NCBI GenBank assembly: GCA_013396635.1
Contig: WBMW01005645.1
Coordinates: forward strand, 367,808-431,807
Direction of reading: 5' to 3'
DNA from: Penelope pileata
Taxonomy: Eukaryota > Chordata > Aves > Galliformes > Cracidae
Length of the DNA stretch: 64,000 nucleotides
In this document: in pieces, positions 13,669-21,892 of the stretch
Layout: each line of letters starts with the position of its first letter
Position numbering within the stretch: the first letter of the stretch is position 1
Made by a program: the position numbers and the translations under genes
The notes under the pieces: generated by a model
Seen by the model: the letters and a program-made list of their open reading frames with translations, nothing else
The model's database searches: none
Told to the model about the DNA's origin: nothing

Positions 13669-14385
13669 TGCAGAGAAGGACTTGGGGGTTCTTCTGGTGG
13701 CCAAAAAACTCAACATGAGTCAGTACTGTGTGCTTGCAGCCTGAAAGGTCAACTGTGTCCTGGGCTGCATCAGAAGAGGGGTGGCAGCAGGGAGAGGAGG
13801 GAGGTGATTGTCCCTCTCTGCTCTGCCCTCCTGAGCCCTCACCTGGAGTACTGTGCCTGAGGCCCCCAGCACAAGGAAGACATGGAGCAGGTGCAGAGGA
13901 GAACCACTAAGATGATCAGAGGGCTGGAGCATCTCTCTTATGAGGAAAGTTTGAGGCAGCTGGTTTTGTTCAGTCTGGAGAAGAGAAGGCTCTGGGGAGA
14001 CTTCATTGCAGCCTTCCAGTACCTGAAGGGAGTTTATAATGAGGAGGGAGAGCAACTGTTCACATGCTCTGGTTGTGATAGGACAAGAGGGAATGGTTCT
14101 AAACTAAAAGAGAGGAGATTTAGAATAGATGTTAAGAAGAAATTGTCCACAATGGAGTGGTGAGGCCCTGGCACAGCAGCTCAGAGAGCTGTGGATGCCC
14201 CATTCCTGGAGGTGCTCAAGGCCAGGTTGGATGGGGCCCTGGGCAGCCTGAGCTGGTGGGTGGCAGCCCTGCCCATGGCAGGGGGTTGAGACTGGGTGGG
14301 CTTTAAGGTCCCTTTCCACTCAACCATCTTATGATTCAATGATGCTGAGATCCTTGTGGGTCCCTTCCAACCCGAGATATTCTGT
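13669..14385 (+). mobile_element. CR1 LINE 3' fragment
   Basis: A second CR1 starts immediately after the first one's 3' end. Plus-strand translation shows CR1 reverse-transcriptase C-terminal motifs (MIRGLEHLSYEESLRQL near 13912). The typical 3' UTR follows, with GATGGGGCCCTGGGCAGCC near 14230. A further short CR1-type tail (GGGTCCCTTCCAACCCGA) occurs at about 14355, so two 3' ends may be stacked here. Confidence 0.9.
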
Positions 14386-14790
14386 AATTCAAACTCGTGT
14401 GCTCAGTGCTCCCTCTGCTGGCATACAGGGAGCTGGATTTTTCCCAACGACTCAGGCTGGGAAGGGAAACACATCAATGGAGCTGAACTACTGATGAAGT
14501 AAGTGAGAGGTCATTGAAACAGAGCCCTTGAGTGTTTAGAGGCATAAGCTTACATCTTCTTGGGACAGTGAAAGATTAGTCCTGATCATTACCTTCAGCA
14601 GCATGCAGACAGTCCTTGTATTTTACACAGGTCTCACAGCTGTGTTTCTTTCTCACTTATTAACAGGAGCTGTCACGTTTTTCTTCAGTGTTTGACAGGA
14701 ACAGAACAATCACAGTTTGTTTTGTCATTTCTTTTTTATGAGCCTCAAAAGCTGTGAACTGTGAAACAGATTTAAAAGTAACACATTTCT
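14386..14790. other. Short intergenic stretch
   Basis: I see nothing identifiable between the CR1 tail and the transposase-like fragment. Confidence 0.5.
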
Positions 14791-14794
14791 ACCC

Positions 14795-15064
14795 TTGTGT
14801 AAAAATCCTCTGTGGAATGCAAATACCCCGCATAATTTCAGCACCCACTGGCTAAATACAGTTGTGAACAGGGAAAAATATGAAGCTTTGCTTTCTGTTT
14901 TGATAAAGGAATTTGAGAATAGGTTTCAAGATTGCAAAAAAAGTCATCCATTTTTTGGTATATTTGCGGCTCCGTTTTCAGTCGACCAAAATACACTAAC
15001 CTACACATTTTCAAATACAGTGTATAGAGTTGCAATCAGAAATTCAACTCAAATAAAAATGTGA
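14795..15064 (+). pseudogene. hAT-transposase / GTF2IRD2-like coding fragment
   Basis: An 89-codon plus-strand frame ends at TGA near 15062. Its core around residues 28-60 reads KYEALLSVLIKEFENRFQD followed by a 'CKKSHPFFGIFAAPFSVD' segment. That resembles a conserved block (EFxxRFxDFKK...F.PFSVD) of hAT-derived proteins of the GTF2IRD2, FAM200 and ZBED5 type. No upstream zinc finger and no downstream dimerisation domain are visible, so this is a fragment of an old DNA transposon or of a retrocopy. The family assignment is by recalled pattern only. It abuts the duplicated block that starts at 15069. Confidence 0.5.
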
Positions 15065-15068
15065 TCAC

Positions 15069-15618
15069 ATCTCTCTACCAGACTTCTGTAAGACCTATCT
15101 TAACAGAGAAAAATATTCCCCATTTTACAATCACACCTTATTCTCATCATTGCTTTTTGGCAGCATGTATGTATGTGAACAGTTTTCAAGAGTGAAATAC
15201 AGGAAGAGTGAAATTTAATCAAAAATCCCTGACAAACACCTTAAGAACTCGCTAAGAATTGCAACCACTTCCATCAAACCAGACTGATGCATTAGTTTCA
15301 CAAAAAGAAGGTCAAATATCCTACTAGTTTTATGGTTTTGTTGCTCTTTTTTATGTTTTAATAAAAAAATATTTTTTTAAGTTTTGTTAGTCATACACAT
15401 TGATTATTTTATATATTCTATATGTGACGGAAGAGAATTCCTCTTCACTCAATGAGGTATAGACAAGTCAAAACATTGGACACCCATGCCATAGAGCATA
15501 CCCAAGGATGTCCTGTTTCTGGATCAGGTTTAAAACATGAGTGTTCCTGTAGCAAACCCAGACTGCATTTGCTAGAAATGTGAGCGCTTGAGGCTTTTAC
15601 AAGTAATGGTCTTACCAG
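15069..15618 (+). repeat. Direct repeat, copy 1 (probable assembly duplication)
   Basis: This 550-bp segment is repeated at 15620-16169 after a single N, with no difference that I could see. It includes part of the reversed HSDL2 intron-9 relic. Perfect identity and the one-base spacer point to unmerged contig ends. Confidence 0.92.
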
Positions 15619-15619
15619 N
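15619..15619. other. Single-N contig join
   Basis: A single N lies between two identical 550-bp segments. Confidence 0.9.
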
Positions 15620-16169
15620 ATCTCTCTACCAGACTTCTGTAAGACCTATCTTAACAGAGAAAAATATTCCCCATTTTACAATCACACCTTATTCTCATCA
15701 TTGCTTTTTGGCAGCATGTATGTATGTGAACAGTTTTCAAGAGTGAAATACAGGAAGAGTGAAATTTAATCAAAAATCCCTGACAAACACCTTAAGAACT
15801 CGCTAAGAATTGCAACCACTTCCATCAAACCAGACTGATGCATTAGTTTCACAAAAAGAAGGTCAAATATCCTACTAGTTTTATGGTTTTGTTGCTCTTT
15901 TTTATGTTTTAATAAAAAAATATTTTTTTAAGTTTTGTTAGTCATACACATTGATTATTTTATATATTCTATATGTGACGGAAGAGAATTCCTCTTCACT
16001 CAATGAGGTATAGACAAGTCAAAACATTGGACACCCATGCCATAGAGCATACCCAAGGATGTCCTGTTTCTGGATCAGGTTTAAAACATGAGTGTTCCTG
16101 TAGCAAACCCAGACTGCATTTGCTAGAAATGTGAGCGCTTGAGGCTTTTACAAGTAATGGTCTTACCAG
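15620..16169 (+). repeat. Direct repeat, copy 2 (probable assembly duplication)
   Basis: Second copy of 15069-15618, with the same length and apparently the same sequence. It runs on without a break into the HSDL2 exon-9 relic at 16170 onward, so this is the copy joined to the correct right-hand flank. Confidence 0.92.
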
Positions 16170-16364
16170 ATAATTCAAACTGAAAGATGCCCTGTGCAGA
16201 TCTCACCATTTCTTTATTGATTTTCCCCTGAATAACTCCGAATGTTTCCACCACAGGACTCAGAGGTTTGGCCTAAGCAGATTCTGTACTGACCTTAGCT
16301 CCATCTGGTGCCTCATGCTTGGATCCACTTAATTTCCTCTCCTCTTTGAATGCCTGGGAAGCAC
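16167..16364 (-). pseudogene. HSDL2: Inverted relic of HSDL2 exon 9 with flanking intron
   Basis: Read on the minus strand this matches HSDL2 exon 9 (31624-31800). It keeps the TGTAG acceptor before GTGCTTCCCAGGCATTC and the donor after GAATTATCTG|GTAAGACC. It is 198 bp against 177 in the real exon, because of roughly 21 bp extra in the middle, where an in-frame TAG occurs (GAATCTGCTTAGGCC). Homology continues into intron 9 down to about 16020. Identity looks roughly 80-85% by eye. It cannot encode a working exon and is a duplicated, inverted, decayed piece of the neighbouring gene. Confidence 0.9.
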
Positions 16365-17240
16365 CTACAAGAAATTAATTTCTTCTGCAAATCCTTGAAA
16401 GCAATAAATCAATTCAGTACTTTAAGCACCATTCTGCTACACTGCAGTGAATGGGCACATGTAACAGTAAAGAAGAGCACTTACAATTTCCAAGTCTTGT
16501 TAAACTGAACAGCCCATCACTACCTTGTAGAAAGCCAGTCAGGTGTCCTAAGCATCAGAAAATCATTAGGACTATTCTGTGAATTGCTACTAGATCGTCT
16601 TGGCTGAGAGGCTCAAGGAGTCAAAAGCATTGGTGCCTGGCAGAAAGGCCCTAGAATGTATGCTCAAAATGAGTTTTCAAAGGAAAAGAGTATTTTCAAG
16701 TATTTTCAAGACTCTGTTCAAACTTTGCCACCTTCTGCCCTTTTCTCATCCTTTTTTGATGTTCCTATGAAACCTTTACAGCATTCTTATTTGCTCTGTA
16801 TCTTGAACAACTCTAGCTCTGAAAAATCAAACTCACTGCTTCTCAGAAAGAGATTTCCTCATTTTATCTAAAAGCTTGTAAGTCAGACCAGCTTTACCTA
16901 GGAAGCAAGAGTCTGGTTTTTCTATAAAGCCAGCAACGCAGCTCATTTGTCGCTCCTGGAAAACGTGTTGTTTCCTATTTAATTTCTTCTTCTTCTTTTC
17001 CAGCAGAATTTACATGTGATCTTCGCGACAAAAAGTGGTTCTTCAAACTAAAGCATTGGTTGTAAACCACAAAAGCTGCACAGTCCTGCAGAAGGTAAGA
17101 TAACATGCTCTCCCTCACATTAAGAACAGAGATACTGCTGTCACTTCCACAAATCACACACCCCAAAACAGAAAAGTTTTTTTGCCAAATAGCTTGAATG
17201 TATCCCACCTTCTGGGCAGAAAAGAATACAATTTGAAATA
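16365..17240. other. Intergenic; no gene recognised
   Basis: The first 100 bp or so may be decayed HSDL2 intron-8 sequence continuing the inverted relic, but the match is weak. The remainder shows no exon-like or repeat-like signal, apart from a small tandem duplication of AGTATTTTCA near 16690 and a TTCTTC-rich tract near 16985. Confidence 0.5.
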
Positions 17241-17245
17241 CATAG

Positions 17246-17774
17246 TGTTGTGGTTTGAGCCAGCAGGCCTTAAAATGACACACAGCCTTTCGCTTCTTCC
17301 CCCTCCCCCCCAGCTGGGATGGGGGAGAGAATTGAGGAAAAAAAGAACTTGTGAGTTGAGATAAAACTCCTTACTAACAGAAAAAGAAAAGAGAATAAAA
17401 TAACAGTAATGATAATTATATACAAAACAAGCGATGTACAAAGCAATTCTCACCAATCGCCCGACGATGCTTAGCCAGTCCCCAAGCAAACGGCTCTCCC
17501 AGCTAACTCCCCTCCCTTATATCACATGGTGTCATGATGTATGGAATATCCCTGTGGTCAGTTTGGGTCAGCTGCCCTGGTCCTGTCCCCTCCCAGCTCC
17601 CTGTGCCCCCTCAACCCCTTCACTGGCAGAGAGACAGAAAGAGCTGAAAGACTAAAAATGTCCTTGGCTCTGTTCAATGCTGCTGGGTGTTATCAGCCTT
17701 GTTTTTCTTCTAGAACCAAAACACAGCTTCATACCAGACACTATGAGAGAAAGTTTCAGTTAGAAACTAAGACA
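17246..17774 (-). mobile_element. Solo LTR of an avian endogenous retrovirus
   Basis: The 529-bp element begins TGTTGTGGTTTGAGCC and ends GAAACTAAGACA (TG...CA ends). It is flanked on both sides by the 5-bp direct repeat CATAG (17241-17245 and 17775-17779). The sequence near 17540 (GGAATATCCCTGTGGTCAG) matches a pattern I recall from avian ERV LTRs. A TATA-like GATATAAGG is present on the minus strand near 17520, suggesting minus orientation. No internal gag, pol or env sequence is present, so it is a solo LTR. A 5-bp duplication fits class III (ERVL-like) integration; the exact family is not certain. Confidence 0.82.
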
Positions 17775-17779
17775 CATAG

Positions 17780-18463
17780 CAAATATAATATTTTTAATAA
17801 TTCAATCCAACAGCAGAGTGTTTATGGGGATGATTTTAAACATAATGATTCTTCATTATCATCAGAAACCATCAGCTTGTACAAACAGAGCTTTCCCTAT
17901 CTCATCTTTCTAGTTTCACTGCTACCAACAGAACTTGAAGTTTCTTGAAGATGCAATGAGAAACAACTGAAGACCAAGAGAAACTCTCACTAGCTGTTAA
18001 ATAATAATATATGCACTGTGCTGGGGAACAGTTTTGAACAGAGGAATTTACTGAACTATTGAATTTATTGCCAATTCAGACCACAGAATCCGCCAAAAGG
18101 CGGATTTGTTACCCAGTATGCAGTAAGCCAATCTCACATGCAGAGACAAGATACTGACTCATTGCAAAGTTGCACAAGTTTGGGTAACAGGCAGTCCTTC
18201 AAAAAGCTAGCACATCCCACAGTTTTTGCAACATATTTTTAAACGTTGTTTTTATGCCTTGGGCACCACACAGACATTGCACTGTGGTGACACATGGGCA
18301 CCCTGGTGAGGCCACCTGAATCCCTGGCAGTTCATTTCAGCTGTACTTTGTCCTGACTAACTGGAAGGTGAGGGACTGGATCATCACAGAAACGGCTGGA
18401 AGTGAAAACTTCAGTCACTCTAAGACAGCAGAAATTGAAGGAGAGCCACCTGCAGCAGCAACT
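17780..18463. other. Intergenic with a paralogous 108-bp segment
   Basis: Bases 17969-18077 closely resemble 21908-22016 on the same strand (shared GAAGACCAAGAGAAACTCTC, later GAACTATTGAATTTATTGCC or a near variant). The pair brackets the HSF gene and its downstream CR1. A short palindrome (CCGCCAAAAGGCGG) lies near 18091. No coding sequence is seen. Confidence 0.6.
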
Positions 18464-18565
18464 TCATAGAATCATAGAACGGCCCGCGTTGGAAGGGACC
18501 CCAAGGATCATCAGGTTCCGATCCCCCTGCCACAGGCAGGGCCACCAACCTCCAGATCTGGTACT
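18464..18565 (-). mobile_element. CR1 LINE 3'-end fragment
   Basis: Roughly 100 bp of reversed CR1 3' end (CATAGAATCATAGAACGGCC, then GGAAGGGACCCCAAGGATCATC). It is cut off by the single N at 18566. Confidence 0.85.
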
Positions 18566-18566
18566 N
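18566..18566. other. Single-N contig join
   Basis: One N joins a CR1 fragment to the middle of the HSF-like first exon. Unlike the other two single-N joins, I see no repeated sequence on its flanks, so real sequence, including the gene's start, may be missing here. Confidence 0.85.
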
Positions 18567-18934
18567 AACTTCTTCTGTTTCTGCTCTAGGGAAGCTGGCT
18601 GAGTCGTCGGGCTCCCCTTCTCCCAGTGCTGGCCAAGCCAGCATCTACTTGGTGCTCGGCTTTCCACAGAAACTCTTGCTCATGGTTGAAAGTGACCAAT
18701 TTCAGAGCATTTGGTGGGGTCACAATGGAAAACGCGTCATCATCGATGAAGACGTTTCCAGTGGAAGTGCTGGGAAGCAGAGGGCCTTGGAGGATTTTTG
18801 ACATCGAAAGTATGAAGAGCTTTGTGCATCAGGTCAGTCTGTATGGATTCACTAACATGCCACGTGATGCTGAAAGAGCTCCAGCACTTCCTGGATCTCC
18901 AGCAGAGGAAGAGATGTCTGCTGCTCCCAGGAAG
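18567..18934 (+). CDS. HSF-like exon 1: DNA-binding domain
   Basis: In the frame starting at 18661 the sequence reads FPQKLLLMVESDQFQSIWW, the first helix and turn of an HSF domain, on to VIIDED at about 18750. Without correction this frame stops at TGA 18799-18801. In the next frame, from 18755, the domain resumes with VEVLGSRGPWRIFDIESMKS and then SFVHQVSLYGFTNMPRD, the recognition-helix region. The exon ends at AAG|GTACGT (18934/18935), phase 0. The recognition helix has FVHQVSLYGF where other family members typically have FIRQLNLYGF, so His replaces the usual Arg. No in-frame ATG is seen upstream in the available sequence. Confidence 0.82.
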
Positions 18935-19372
18935 GTACGTCAGTCACTCCACACATGAGCCAGCTCTCTCGGTGTTCTGGGAGGGCGGGGGACAGACGGA
19001 GGTTCCAGTCAAACAAGCTCCATAACAGAGGAGATGGGGGTGACAGTAAATGTTCTGGTCCTCATGTCTTTCTCTGGCTGCTTGCAGGTATTTTAGAGGT
19101 ACCAGAAATGTGGATAAAATCTGTTTGGGTTGTATCTCATGAGTTTGAACCCATGCAGTGGGAAGATAAATCAATGAGGATATGGTGAGTCTCTTTATTT
19201 CAGTACATTTCAGCATGTCTTCTTCTAGTCAGCCTGAGCTGTAGGTTTAAGCTGTCTCACAGACATTTTAATACCCATGTTTGACCTCAGCAATTAAAGG
19301 CTCAGTTTCTGTGTCTCGCTGTCCTTCAGTCCCAAGCTGACAGCAACTAACTCTTCTCTTTGCATCTTTCAG

Positions 19373-19996
19373 TTGCTCGCCTGCTCCAACCCCTGCTTCA
19401 GGAGAGATCGCCCACAGCTGCTTGAGCTCTGCCAGTGGAGAGCTGCCCCGAGGAGATGCGAGGTGGCAGCCCCCGGTGCCCGTCCCGCACAGGGAGCAGC
19501 TCCTGGGCTGCAGAGGAGCGCGGTGGCAGCAGATGCGGGAGCAGGCACCCGGGCAGTGGCACCATGGGGCCCCTGCCAACCAAGCGCCCCTGGAAAGCCC
19601 CCAGCCAAGCCCAGGCCGGAGCCGCTCCAGCCCTGCCAGGCCCTGCAGCAGCAGCAGCAGCAGGGAGGGAGCAATGCCAGCCCGTCCCCCTCCCCACCAC
19701 TCCTCAGCAGCAGATACAGCTTGGGTGCTGTTGTCACTCCCACACCTCACTACACTGTGCCCATCATGGCATGCAGCATGGTACCTGGCCCAACACAGCA
19801 GGAGCTTCCCCTACACCCACAGGCCCCGCAGCTGCAGGCTCCCCGGGCTGCCCTGCCCTTCTGCTCCTTATCCTCAGCCATGGCCAAGACGGCAGCCGCC
19901 ATGGTGGTGCCCCAGGGCTGGGAGCCCCGGGCAGCCCCGCACTGCCCCACGTGCAGCTGCAGCCCTGGGCAGGCAGGGGTAGGGCCAGCACCATAG
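19373..19996 (+). CDS. HSF-like exon 2: end of domain and Pro/Gln-rich tail
   Basis: The exon opens directly after CTTTCAG at 19372. The frame 19373-19996 starts LLACSNPCFRRDRPQLLEL, matching the conserved end of the HSF domain (F.NP.F.RD.P.LL), which fixes the reading frame. About 180 residues follow that are rich in Pro, Ala, Gly and Gln, including six consecutive Gln from a CAG run near 19645, then YSLGAV and HYTVPIM motifs shared with the other copy. Stop is TAG at 19994-19996. The other two frames are also open because of GC richness but lack the domain match. Confidence 0.85.
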   Translation: MLACSNPCFRRDRPQLLELCQWRAAPRRCEVAAPGARPAQGAAPGLQRSAVAADAGAGTRAVAPWGPCQPSAPGKPPAKPRPEPLQPCQALQQQQQQGGSNASPSPSPPLLSSRYSLGAVVTPTPHYTVPIMACSMVPGPTQQELPLHPQAPQLQAPRAALPFCSLSSAMAKTAAAMVVPQGWEPRAAPHCPTCSCSPGQAGVGPAP

Positions 19997-20034
19997 CACA
20001 GTGCACAGAGACTTCTGGAAATGGGTGCTTGAGT

Positions 20035-20040
20035 ATTAAA
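20035..20040 (+). terminator. Probable poly(A) signal of the HSF-like gene
   Basis: ATTAAA lies 39 bp after the stop codon, followed by a GT-rich stretch (TGTCCTTGTGTC). The mirrored copy is at 62904-62909 on the minus strand. Confidence 0.55.
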
Positions 20041-20204
20041 TTTGTTCACTGACATGTCCTTGTGTCAGTCCTTCATTTAATGGCAACATCGCACATCAAA
20101 TTTCTCATGTGTCTGTCAAGGGGTAAAAGGATTCTATATTTATGTGGCAAAAAGGTGCAGGCCAACACCAAACCCCTCTTGACATCTTCATCGGCCCAAA
20201 CCCC

Positions 20205-20360
20205 TGTGCCGCCATGCTGCCCAGCACCAGGTAAGCTGTCTCTGGCCTCCCTCTCCTTCCCTCCACCGCTTCAGGGTCCCAGGGCCGGAGTGTGGCCACA
20301 GTGGGACAGCCCGAGCTGGGCAGGGCCGGGAGAGCACGGGGTGGGACTGCAACCGCCACA
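20205..20360 (+). pseudogene. HSDL2: Decayed duplicate of HSDL2 exon 1 and start of intron 1
   Basis: GCCGCCATGCTGCCCAGCAC followed by CAG|GTAAGC mirrors HSDL2 exon 1 at 22911-22936 (ATGCTGCCCAACACCGG|GTAAGC). Similarity continues through roughly 120 bp of intron 1. The ATG (20214) and the splice donor (20231) are intact. Many CpGs of the real promoter have become TG or CA, the signature of germline methylation, and the upstream GTCCC array and CpG island are missing. It lies 218 bp past the HSF stop codon. No other coding exon follows in order, so it is a relic. Confidence 0.9.
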
Positions 20361-20494
20361 GTGAGTGGGGCAGGACTGCTCCGTGGGCGTGTGGGGCTGC
20401 GAGGGGACAGCGGGACCCCGGCTGGGAGGGCACAGCTGGGAAAGAGCGTGTGTCTGAGCAACATGGTGTGTCTGTGATTTTGTATAGAGCCATG

Positions 20495-21767
20495 GAATCA
20501 TAGAATCTTTAAGGCTGGGAAAGACCTCTGGGATCACAAAGTCCAACTCCAGACCATCCCCACCATGCCCACTGAGCCATGTCCCTCAGTGCCATGGTGC
20601 CTCAGTGTCCCTCCATGGCTCTTGAACACCTCCAGGGACGGTGACCCCATCACCTCCCTGGACAGCCTGTGCCACTGTCTGACTGCTCCTCCTGAGAAGT
20701 TTTTCATTGAAAACCTCTCCTGGCACAACTTGAGGCCATCACCTCTTGTCCTGTCGCTGAAACTCAGGAGAAGAGGCCAACCCCCACCTCACCACAACCT
20801 CCTTTCAGGGAGTTGTAGAGAACCGTAAGGTTTTCCCTGAGCCTCCTCTTCTCCAGATGGAACAATTCCAGTTCTCTCAGCCACTCCCCATAAGATTTGT
20901 GCTCCAGACCCTTCACAGTTTTGTTGCCCTTCTCTAGACACACTCCAGGGCCTCAATGACTTTCTTGTAGCGAGGGTCCCAACACTGAACACAGCACTCG
21001 AAGCACGGCCTCCTCAGAGCTGAGTACAGGGGGACCATCAGCTCCCTGCTCCTGCTGGACACGTTATTTCTGACATAAGCCAGGATGCTGCTGGCCTTCT
21101 TGGCCATGTGGGCACACTGCTGGCTCGTGTTCAGCCAAGCATCAACCAACACCCCCAGGTCCTTTTCCTCGGCACAGTCTTCCAGTCATGCTGCCCCAAG
21201 CCTGTAGTGTTGCACAGGGTTCTTGTGACCAAGGTGCAGGACTCAGCACTTGGCCTTGTTGAACTTCATCCCATTGGCCTCAGCCCATCAATCTACCCTC
21301 CCCAGATCCCTCTGAAGGGCCTCCCTACCCTCAGGCAGATTGACACATCCTCCCAACTTGGTGTCACCCACAAACACACTGAGGGTGCACTCAATTCCCT
21401 CATCTAGGTCATCAATAAAGATATTAAACAGGATGGGCCCCAATACCGACCCCTGGGGGACACCACTTGTGACGGGACGCCTGCTGGACTTAACTCCATT
21501 AACCACTACCCACCGGGCATGGCCCTCTAGCCAGTTCTTTAACCAGAGAAGAGTGAAGCTGTCCAGGCCACGGGCTGCCAGTTTCCCCAGGAGAATACTG
21601 TGGGAGACCGTGCCAAAGGGGTTGCTAAAGACTCAGCAGACTACGCCAGCAGCCTTTCCCTCATCCACCAAGATGGTCACCCGGTCACAGAAGGAGATGA
21701 GGTTGGTCAAGCAGGACCTGCCTTTCTTCCATGAACCCATGCAGGCTGGGCCTGATCCCCTGGTTGA
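20495..21767 (-). mobile_element. CR1 LINE, 5'-truncated
   Basis: The reversed CR1 3' end (GAATCATAGAATC) starts the element. Minus-strand translation gives the reverse-transcriptase core VPQGSVLGPILFNIFIDDLD and then FVGDTKL near 21340-21360, where the catalytic FVDD/YADD motif has lost one Asp. The same insertion, further truncated, is present in inverted orientation at 61745-62450, so it predates the HSF-block duplication. Confidence 0.95.
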
Positions 21768-21892
21768 GCTTGTATTATCTTATCCTCCAAACTTTCCAGC
21801 CACACACACAGCTGCTATGGATATGCTGGGAGAGTCTGAAATGGAGAAGCAGGGCAGCAAAACATCCTTGCAGATGCTGTGTGTTGCAGGAA
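21768..21892 (+). pseudogene. HSDL2: Relic of HSDL2 exon 7 with its splice acceptor
   Basis: TCTTATCCTCCAAACTTTCC, the AG and then CCACACACACAGCTGCTATG match the end of HSDL2 intron 6 and the start of exon 7 (29521-29560). Similarity runs on to GCAGATGCTG near 21880 with substitutions and small deletions. After that the sequence departs from HSDL2. Only about 110 bp of the 195-bp exon remain, with no following donor, so it is non-functional. Confidence 0.88.

Larger units (their letters stand above)
18567..19996 (+). pseudogene. HSF-family gene, HSFX/HSFY-like, 5'-truncated and frameshifted
   Basis: Two exons are visible (18567-18934 and 19373-19996) with a 438-bp GT-AG intron in phase 0. 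Together they encode a winged-helix heat-shock-factor DNA-binding domain and a Pro/Ala/Gln-rich tail of about 180 residues. The split domain and divergent helices resemble the HSFX/HSFY subgroup rather than HSF1-4. There is no leucine-zipper trimerisation region. The start codon is absent: the reading frame runs back into the single N at 18566. One extra base near 18751-18755 shifts the frame inside the domain. It is either a decayed copy or a good gene hit by an assembly error. A poly(A) signal ATTAAA lies at 20035. An inverted copy of the 3' half occurs at 62948-63568. Confidence 0.8.
18940..21195 (+). repeat. Left arm of inverted repeat (HSF block)
   Basis: Contains the HSF intron, the HSF last exon, the HSDL2 exon-1 relic and part of a CR1, all mirrored at 61745-64000. 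The left arm very probably extends further left through HSF exon 1, but its partner would lie outside the window. Confidence 0.93.

Noticed and set aside
15069..16169. Genuine tandem duplication
   Set aside because: Copies appear identical and meet at one N; unmerged contigs are more likely.
19089..19184. Possible extra HSF exon after TTGCAG at 19088, ending at ATG|GTGAG
   Set aside because: Exon 1 ends in phase 0 and the exon at 19373 begins in phase 0 with the expected continuation of the HSF domain. Inserting this segment would break the domain, and it carries an early in-frame stop in one frame.
19422..20052. Two other long open frames over the HSF last exon (186 and 205 codons)
   Set aside because: They arise from GC richness. 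Only the frame starting at 19373 shows the conserved end of the HSF domain at its start.
20062..20546. Several 90-119-codon frames on both strands that are identical in both arms
   Set aside because: Their identity reflects near-perfect DNA identity of a non-coding relic (HSDL2 exon 1 plus intron), not protein conservation.
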